DNA of 64,000 bases from Tanypteryx hageni (lineage: Eukaryota > Arthropoda > Insecta > Odonata > Petaluridae): contig CM054114.1 in assembly GCA_028673005.1 (NCBI GenBank), positions 13,388,516-13,452,515 of the forward strand, read 5' to 3'. Shown piece by piece: positions 57,021 to 64,000 of this stretch. The notes under the pieces were generated by a model. The model was not told the origin of the DNA. It made no database searches and saw nothing but the letters and a program-made list of their open reading frames with translations. How positions within the stretch are numbered: the stretch's first letter is position 1; each line of letters opens with the position of its first letter. The translations under genes were made by a program, and so were the position numbers.

Positions 57021-57732
57021 CAGGGGTCTCCAACCAGTCGATCGCGATCGACCGGTCGATCTTTGGCTCTTCTAAAGTCGATCGCGGAACCTTCCCTCAG
57101 CGCTATTACTTTTTATTGAATCAAGTGAGAAATGTTGAGACGATATAGATTTCGACTTTGGTTGATGGAAATTCTTATACATAGTGAAGGTAGCTTTGAA
57201 AGTGAATTCAGTACTTGGCTCCATATATTTGTGTGAGTCAACGTTTTCTTGGATGAATGGAACCAAAACAAAGCATCGCACCAGCTTAACAGACTGAGTG
57301 ATAGTATTCGACTTGCAGTATCAACTTACACACCAAATTTTTACAGTGCATGTTGTAGAAAATATGCAGTGTCAGAGTTCCCATTAATTCAAGAAATAAC
57401 GCTTCATAACATGATTTTTCTGTTACAATTAATGAAATTTTATTGTAAGTATAATATTCTCTTGTTCAGGACGAAAATTCAAACAAAGTTTTATTCCAGT
57501 TTGTTTAACTCAAATCGAATTGGTGGGACATGTTGAGTAGGACAGGTTAAGATGCTGGTTCTATGTCTCCTAAAGTTTGGGATAAATTTGCGGGGATTTT
57601 CCCCCCTCCCCCGCTCAAAACAGTATATCTCGCATCATGGCCCACGCAGACGTAGGTACGCCTTTGGGTCGATCCTCGGTAATTTTACAAGCGAAAAGTA
57701 GATCTTAGGTGCTGAAAGGTTGGAGACCCATG
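57021..57732 (+). mobile_element. internally deleted hAT element, 712 bp, perfect target duplication
   Basis: Flanked by identical CTATAGAC at 57013-57020 and 57733-57740. Ends CAGGGGTCTCCAACC and the complement of CATGGGTCTCCAACC. The left end continues with GTCGATCGCGATCGACCGGT, a short palindrome. The frame at 57249-57536 includes LSDSIRLAVSTYTPNF (57297-57344). This matches the very C-terminal block of Charlie-like hAT transposases (L.D.LR.A...Y.P.F), so the element retains the last part of a transposase gene between intact ends. Confidence 0.85.
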
Positions 57733-57740
57733 CTATAGAC

Positions 57741-58032
57741 CCTCATAAATGCGAGGGGGCGGAAGGTTCGCCTAGGGCGCAAAATACCCTTGCACTGGCC
57801 CTGGCAGTGGCAGAAAATTAGTGGAGTGCGCATGCGTCACCTAAGACATGCCACAGAAATCGCGCGGGAGGTGATTGCCGTTGGACGTGTCGAGGAATGG
57901 CGACATACCCATAGCGTGGCGTAGCGCCTGATGTGTGGAACTAACTACCTACTTTAGGCAAGCGATGCGTAGACATACCTAGCGAGGTATAGCATAGCGT
58001 GGCGCAGCTTTCGGTGTGTGGCGGCCTTAAGG
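57741..58032. other. unassigned sequence with a possible MITE end
   Basis: CCTAGGGCGCAAAATACCCT then TGCACTGGCCCTG (57773-57805) resembles a GGGC-rich hAT end but no pair was found. Confidence 0.35.
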
Positions 58033-58330
58033 CAGTGGTTCCCAAACTTTTTCATTCCGCGAACCCCTTTCATAAAAATCCAAATCTCGCGAACCCCCTC
58101 TTAAAAATAAATATTACGCCACTAATGGCACTAATTTTTACTCGTTTTAAAGTCGAGAAAGAACGCTCTACTGCAGTATTTGGCGATATAATAGTCAAAT
58201 AAATTCTCAGTGCAGGAAAAACATTTGGGAAGGCCATATCTAGATTGGTCGTACTCAGTTCACGAATTGCATTTATAGGTATTTTCATCAAATTTGACTT
58301 TTCTTTTGCATACTGAAAATACGGAAGAAG
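58033..58330 (-). pseudogene. hAT element 3' end: hATC fragment and terminus
   Basis: The terminus CAGTGGTTCCCAAACTTTTT starts at 58033. On the minus strand the frame 58291-58070 reads FPNVFPALRIYLTI, VERSFSTLKRVK. This is the hATC dimerisation block (F.N(I/V)..ALRI.LT.PV..AS.ERSFS.LK..K). After LKRVK the reading departs from the family and runs into the terminus, so the last residues are rearranged. The rest of the transposase is absent to the right. Confidence 0.82.
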
Positions 58331-58792
58331 TTCATCAGGGCGATACTGGGAGTTGCTAAATGGCAGTTAACTTGTTTGGAAAATTCTGATCCAATGTAAA
58401 TATAAAACAGGCAATAATATTGTACGTTATACATAAAAAATAGTTTTGAAACTTTAAAGGAAAAATCAGTGTAAAGTGTAAAAACAGCACTTTATAATTT
58501 TATCAATAATAGGATATAGGATCAACTATTTAATAACACAAAATCTATTATTATAATTTTCTATCTGCAGAATCTGTTTTCTATAGCGCGGGGCCCAGAG
58601 CACGTGCCCTAAGTGCCCTGGGGTTAACATGCCCCTGCTCTCTAATACTATGCTTTCCACACTGTCGTAACCATGATCGGTTACGGTAGTTTTTTCCGCA
58701 TCAGTCGTGATCGTAGATCAACAGCCCTTACAGCAACAGCGCCAGACAATATCGCCAGTCTTCTTATTAGTGCGAATGTTTTGGTATTTATA
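58331..58792. other. unassigned sequence
   Basis: 58570-58650 has GCCC-rich MITE-like words (GTGCCCTGGGGTTAAC). No pair of ends could be fixed. Confidence 0.35.
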
Positions 58793-61473
58793 CGTAGAAC
58801 CTCATAAATCCGGCATTAAAAAATCCGGAATTATAAAAAATCCGGCATTTTTTTGAAATGCGATGTTTCGCGGGTTGCCTATTCCGCTACAAATTGGTAA
58901 ACACGCCGCGTCGTAAGAAATTTCGACAACTTGAGAAACAATTTGGAAGCAGCGGTTCAAGGCACATACAAAGTACATATAAAGTAAACTTTTAATGCAG
59001 GAAATTGACTTGCTGCATATTATGTTTCCCTTCTTTTTCCGAGCCATACGGCTTCCAGGCTTCGCCTCCGTGCGCTCGCTTCCGTCCATGCAAGAATCGT
59101 CAGGAAAGTAGTGGAGGTGAGAAATTAAAAGAGGGGGTTGTGATTAGGGGAATTTTGTTTTGTACGCAGAAGATTGGTAGATGAGATGGTTTCGCTCTAT
59201 CAGTATCATTAGTCTGCGTCCACCTATGAATACAGTCGTGTTCAAGCTCGTTTTTTTGTTTTTCAATAGTGTGACCGAGTCATATTCGGTTGTCTTTAAA
59301 AAAAGCTGAAAACCCCTCCAGTAATATTATGAAGCGTAAACATAAAACTCTTTCTATTGAACGAAAAGTGGACTTATTAAGAAAACTAGAAAATGGCGCT
59401 TCAGTTAAGAGACTTTTTGAAGGGTATAGCGTAGGAAAATTCACTGTGTACGACTTGAAAAAACAAAAAAGTGATTTGCTGAAATTTTATGCAGACAGTG
59501 ACACTCTTAAGACTATGAGTAGCAGAAAAACATTACACACTTCCAGAGTCAACGATGCCGAAAGTGTTGTTTGAATGGTTTCGACAAAGAAGAAGTGAAG
59601 GTGTACCGGTATCGGGCTTATTGCTAATAGAGCAAGCAAACTAATTCCATGATGATTTGAAAATAAAGCTTGCGATTATTCACAAGGTTGGCTTTATCGC
59701 TTCAAGCTTCGTCATGGAATACGAAAATTAGCCGTGTCTGGTGAAATGCATAGTGCCGATTCGGATGCTGCCGAAAAATTTGTAGACGAGTTTACGATGT
59801 TAATTCCAGATGAAAATCTAAGTGCTGAGCAAATATATAACGCGGACGAAACGGGGATATTTTGGCGATGTCTTCCTCGGAGCACACTTGCAGCTGGCGA
59901 GGAGGATAAGGCATGTGGATTTAAGGAGTCCAAGGAATGGCTGACTGTTCTTGCGTGCACAAATGCAGCAGGTACGCACAAACGAAAGCTTACCGTAATA
60001 GTTAAAAGTGCACGCCCTCGTGCTCTAAAGAGTGTAAAAAAATTACCTGTCCACTATCACGCTAATAAACGTGCTTTGCACCGGAGGCGCGTGCTCATTG
60101 TAAATCTGTTGGACTAAGTGACAACTGTAAAATAATTCTGACATTAGATAATTGTCCTGCCCACCCTGATGCATCACTTTTGGTATCGGGAAACGTACGT
60201 GTGGTTTATTTACCTCCTAACTGTACATCTTTAATTCAACCCATGGACCAGGGAATATTACGGTCACTAAAATGCTATTACAGGTGGCAGATAATGCAGA
60301 AATTACTTGTTGCTTACAATAGAGGCCAAGGTGTGGACATTTTAAAAAAGGAATTCAACATCAAGGACGCGACTTGGACTCGAACTAAGGCGTGGAATGA
60401 TATAACGGCCGCAACACTGTAAAATGCCTGGCATAATTGGTGACCTGCGAGCATTTTTTAAACAATAGATGATTCCCCAATAGAATTTTTAGGTTTCAAT
60501 GTTAGCGAAAAAAAGAGACTGGTATCTGAAATTATGGAGTTTGCTAGGCGATCGACAAATAACGCTTTCACAAACGATCTAGAAGAAGAAGACGTAGAAA
60601 ACTGGATGGAAATTGACAAAGAAGCGCCTGTCGTGAATCAACTAACTGACGGAGAAATAGTTGAAACGGTTTTGAAACCCGAGCATGAGAATTATGAAGA
60701 GAGTGAAAGTGACGATGATAACCAGGCAGCTACTAACAAGCCTTCAATTGACCGCTGCATAGAATTAGTCACTGACACAATATCGGCATTAGAGCAACGG
60801 CCATGTATCGAATCACAGGATATGATGAATTGATACAGAATTAAGGACAAATTGATCAAGAAAAGATCGCAATGCATGAAGCAAGATAATTTGTGTGATA
60901 TATTCCAAAGAGTTTCTCAGAAAAACCTTCAAAAAGCTTCCACTTCTAAAATTGATGGACCTCCCGTTTGTGTTACCGAAGATGCTGCTCATTCAACGTC
61001 ATCATCTAGCGATTAGGAGAATAAATGAAACACGTCACTTAAATTTGCATGGACGTAATTTCAAATTTGGATTTTTGTTAAATATATGTACCTACATACT
61101 TGGTTTTATATGTTTTGATGTAAACTTTGGATTCTAACGTTACGCATTTCGTTGTTTTACTTATAGACGTGATATGGAGTGAAGGCTAACAGTGGTGTAG
61201 CCAAGGGAGGCAAAGGAAGAATTTATTATGAACTTTTAAAAATATTTATCATATTTTTGTATTTGTGATTACATTTTGAAATAAATTGCATACTAACGCT
61301 CCAAATTTTAACGTGTTTGTACATCAATTTCTACAACATTAATTTTACGGCGCATATTTACGTACGTTACTTCTGGGTGCGTATGCAATTTGCAATGATT
61401 TCAAAATACCGGAATTTTCAAAAATCCGGCTCACGCTCGGCCCCGAGGATGCCGGATTTATGAGGTTCTACTG
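58793..61473 (+). mobile_element. Tigger/pogo DNA transposon, 2,681 bp, degenerate
   Basis: Inverted ends: left GTAGAACCTCATAAATCCGG at 58794; the right end is the complement of CAGTAGAACCTCATAAATCC ending at 61473. It is flanked by TA on both sides (58791-58792, 61474-61475), the target duplication of Tc1/mariner/pogo elements. ATCCGGCAT-type words repeat inside both ends (subterminal sites). Length fits full-length Tigger. It carries one broken transposase gene. Confidence 0.92.
59329..60833 (+). pseudogene. Tigger (pogo-like) transposase pseudogene
   Basis: ATG at 59329 opens the N-terminal CENP-B/Psq-type helix-turn-helix (KRKHKTLSIERKVDLLRKLE, SVGKFTVYDLKKQK). Then, across two frame changes and a stop near 59642, come the second HTH (VLFEWFRQRRSEGVPVSG, SQGWLYRFKLRHGIRKL) and the DDE domain. 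Catalytic blocks: YNADETGIFW (59836-59865), LTLDNCPAHP (about 60145) and IQPMDQGILRSLK (about 60240), with about 32 residues between the second and third Asp, as in pogo/Tigger (DDD). Some 25 residues are missing near 60080, where NKRA runs straight into a shifted ARAHCKSV. An in-frame TAA at 60421 replaces Gln in LQNAWH. The acidic C-terminal tail (60534-60833) is largely intact. Sequence similarity to family members is high, so inactivation may be fairly recent. Such a protein would bind the element ends and cut at TA; this copy cannot make it. Confidence 0.9.
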
Positions 61474-61904
61474 TAATTATAAAACACTCACCGCCCTTGT
61501 TACAAGATGTCACTTTAAAATCCATGCCTTTCTTTGGATGATTATAACTAAAATGTTCAAAAGTAGTGATTTAAATTCAAAATGATCTCACTGCTCTCTT
61601 AAGTGAACTCTTGTGGGATATTTTTGGCTACGGTTTTCCAAAAGTGGGATATTTTGGGCTATTTCCTATCACTGCAGCACTACGAAGACAATTGAAAGAG
61701 ATAGTACAGGTGTCGGCAACCTTTCAAAGTAAAAGAACCATTTTTTTTGTTTTTGACTCATTCCAAAATACTTGGGAGCTAAATAGCGACAACTTATACG
61801 ATATTTTTTTTTAGATTCGAGTGATTGCAATAAGCATTTTCAATGACTGATAAAGGTTATGGAGCTTAGCTAACTTCTTGAGAGCCTCATATACTCAAGG
61901 AGCA
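61474..61904. mobile_element. hAT terminus and unassigned sequence
   Basis: CAGGTGTCGGCAACCTTTCA at 61707 is an hAT-type end (CAG plus TCGGCAACC). No partner was found. 61612-61665 contains the GTGGGATATTTTTGGCTACG word also seen inverted at 56820-56900. Confidence 0.5.
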
Positions 61905-62085
61905 CAAAAGATGTAAAGAATTACATCTGTAGCCTAGCACTTTATAGAGCAGTAACATGGACAGCTAGAATGAGAGATGTAGACTATTTGGAAACCTTTA
62001 AAATGGGGATATGGAGAAAAATGCAGAATAAAATGGACCGGAAAAATAAGAAATGAAGTGGTATTAGAAGAATACAACCATATCT
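61905..62085 (+). pseudogene. RTE-like LINE fragment
   Basis: KNYICSLALYRAVTWTARMR, DVDYLETFKMGIWRKM and KNKK correspond to CYVWSIALYGAETWTL..., YLESFEMWTWRRML in the 16585-17400 copy. It covers only the thumb region and has a frame change near 62028. Both ends are truncated. Confidence 0.75.
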
Positions 62086-62087
62086 CG

Positions 62088-62553
62088 TTTTACACGACAG
62101 ATAGGTTCCTGAACATTTCGCTCTAAGCGAAGTTCGTGCAAAACGGTGTCATTGTGAATCGATTCCATGGACGCGAAAACTAAGGTGTAATATTAATAAA
62201 AATACGTCGTAAACCTGAAAAACAGCATGTAGGCTTACATCCATCAACGTCAGAGGCAAATGTAAAATTTATTTCAATAACTCTTATCTTCATCGGTAAT
62301 TTTCAAATGCTATATAAAACTAAAAACTTTATTATATTCGGGGAAAAATATAATTATTTCCTGTTTGAATGAAATCTTTAAAAATCAGTTTTATTCGGAA
62401 AGTCACCTTTCTTTAAAAATAATAACGCCAAAATAACCGTCGGTCGAGAGATAAAAACTGTTTGTCTTTCTTCGGATTTATTTAATTTAATAATATCACA
62501 TCCTGATACTAAATGGGGATTAATAGACGATATTACTAACATCCACAAGCCTG
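62088..62553 (+). mobile_element. 470-bp repeat, plus copy (partner at 34.3 kb)
   Basis: Colinear with the complement of 34310-34797 from CTCGTTTTACACGACAGATA to CATCCACAAGCCTGTAA, with many substitutions and short indels. No ORF. It directly abuts the RTE fragment, so one may have inserted next to or into the other. Confidence 0.65.
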
Positions 62554-63141
62554 TAAGAAATTGAATGGTTAACAGTAGATATATGGGGACCTCGCGGCGG
62601 TCAATCCCTTGGACCCACATTATTGAGCGAGATCCTTCAAGTCCTCGGCTGTGCAAACCCTTCCTCGACTCCTGAGCACACCCTTCCCAGTGGGGTATCA
62701 CCAGACCGCAGGGATGATTAAGCAAGAATTAATCAAAACTGTTAAAATGTATTTCTGATGAGAATGCATCTCTGTTTAACACTGTACGTAGTTTCCCGAC
62801 TACAGCTTTCTACGTAAAACATTAAGGAAGTTGATATTTTTCACTCGGAGGAAGCAACCCAGTGGTTTGTTTCCAGCGATTTATGCCGAATTTAAACGCT
62901 CGTATATATCACGAGGCGAAATGACACCATTATGTTCCCATTCCAACCACCAAGAGTTTTAATTTCGTCTCGTTTGATTTTTGCGCTTAAAATATAAAAA
63001 AATGCGACACCAAAATTTTGCATCCTCTTAAATTTTATACAAAACAATATATTTTAAAGATCAATGATCAAGCTCAACCAACTTATTACCGAATTTATCG
63101 CAACCCTCCGTATGTTCTGACGGGAAATCCCGCGTGAGAGG
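62554..63141. other. unassigned sequence
   Basis: No gene recognised. Confidence 0.35.
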
Positions 63142-63560
63142 ATGGAAATATGTGTACTGAATAGAAAGTGGGAAACAAGGGAGCCACAACACAGATGCGG
63201 AAAGAAAATCTGCAGAAAGAACATATCCATTCGGAGCGGGACTATATTTGCTGGGCGGAAAGTTGGAATAGATATTTTTTCTTTCGGTAGCGTTGGCGTG
63301 GATATTGAAGTATCTAACATCTGTTATTGTTTGGGAAACGAGACATCACAACGAGACAATCAGGCGACTGATATATTGTTTTAAGGAACTTTTGTCCGCG
63401 TGATTGGAGGAAAATTCGACTCAAATTGGAGGTCCAGTACACATAGTTGAGATTGATGAGAAAGCTTTTGGTCGTCGCAAATATAATCATAGGCGATTAG
63501 CAGGAGACACTACGAGATCGATGTCACGGATCCGGTGGGAGATTTTTGTGGTGAAACTAG
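63142..63560 (+). pseudogene. Merlin (ISXO2-like) transposase fragment
   Basis: The frame from 63142 contains EPQHRCGKKICRKNISIRSG, TIFAGRKVGIDI, the zinc-ribbon/linker pattern (C..K.CRK.ISIR.GT.F..S.L) of Merlin transposases. After a frameshift, 63419-63505 reads TQIGGPVHIVEIDEKAFGRR, KYNHRRLAG. This is the ISXO2-like catalytic start (IGGPG.IVEIDE..FG.RKYNRGR), including the first catalytic Asp. Downstream the family sequence (WVFGGI and the later Asp/Glu) is lost. About 50 residues expected between the two parts are missing or shifted. Remnant only. Confidence 0.78.
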
Positions 63561-64000
63561 AGTCAAAATAAGGAGACACGTGTCTTGGCTTTCTCTCTCA
63601 TAGGCCTAGGTTCGCGAGAAAAAATAAAGAAGAATTTCCAGCGAAATATAAGCTAGCGGCGTTAATACTCTGGCACAAATCTTGGTAGCCGAGTTGTTTA
63701 AATGCTTGGATAGAAAGCGAGCCAACATAGATCTCGAGTTCAAGTTTCTCTACGTATACATTTAAAAAAATTGTAAGGTTGAAAATTGTGTTTTGCGAAT
63801 ATTTTAATTACTGTTATTTACAAGACACGTTTTACCTTTGCACATATAGTAGGTGATTAACGCACATTAACTCAAAAAGGCGAGAAAACAGTGCAGGTTT
63901 CGTTCGGGGGCATGGATTAAGTTAGCCACTCATATACGGGGCAATATGCATTCACTGCATCACAAAAATTGTTGCCGCAGGTATTTTTGTGCATGCAGGA
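63561..64000. other. unassigned sequence to the window edge
   Basis: Nothing recognised. The Merlin right end, if kept, should lie here, but I could not see an inverted end. Confidence 0.35.

Overview
This is animal nuclear DNA, most likely from an arthropod. That is an inference from the mobile-element mix: hAT, Tigger/pogo, Merlin, RTE-like and R2-like LINEs, a tRNA-derived SINE, and hammerhead-like motifs of the Penelope/retrozyme kind. Long polypyrimidine tracts and absence of operon-like coding support it. The species cannot be named from the sequence. I recognise no host protein-coding exon, rRNA gene or intact tRNA gene. Nearly everything identifiable is decayed mobile DNA, satellite or microsatellite, separated by unremarkable AT-rich intergenic sequence.

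Layout. 1-6.2 kb: LINE fragments, then a long broken DUF4371-type hAT transposase on the minus strand. 6.4-6.8 kb: a palindromic element with a hammerhead ribozyme-like core in its centre. 8-11.7 kb: an hAT dimerisation-domain relic, a LINE 3' tail, the first copy of a roughly 660-bp repeat family, and a large CT tract. 16.5-17.5 kb: an RTE-like reverse transcriptase fragment set between inverted duplicates. 18-25 kb: an hAT MITE containing a tRNA-SINE, a decayed hAT, a (TA)n-linked tandem array whose units carry hammerhead-like cores 236 bp apart, two adjacent hAT MITEs sharing target duplications, and a MITE with a perfect target duplication. 26.6-27.2 kb: a LINE 3' end whose UTR holds four roughly 85-bp repeats. 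28.1-31.7 kb: two opposed copies of an element ending in AGGCGTTCTTTAT, one interrupted by a 414-bp element. 33-36.4 kb: MITEs and a 470-bp repeat paired with a copy at 62 kb. 38.99-41.5 kb: a composite hAT with an 82-bp minisatellite, a transposase fragment and other repeats inside. 46.5-47.4 kb: another hAT relic. 52-56 kb: a 24-bp and a 14-bp minisatellite and a repeat copy interrupted by a SINE. 57-61.5 kb: a 712-bp deleted hAT, an hATC fragment and a near full-length but broken Tigger (2.68 kb). 61.9-63.6 kb: an RTE fragment, the partner 470-bp repeat and a Merlin transposase fragment.

No gene network can be described. What the window records is successive insertion: at least eight insertions can be delimited by their target duplications, several nested in each other. 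The observations most worth pursuing are the two hammerhead-like motifs, above all the tandem one, which resembles a metazoan retrozyme.
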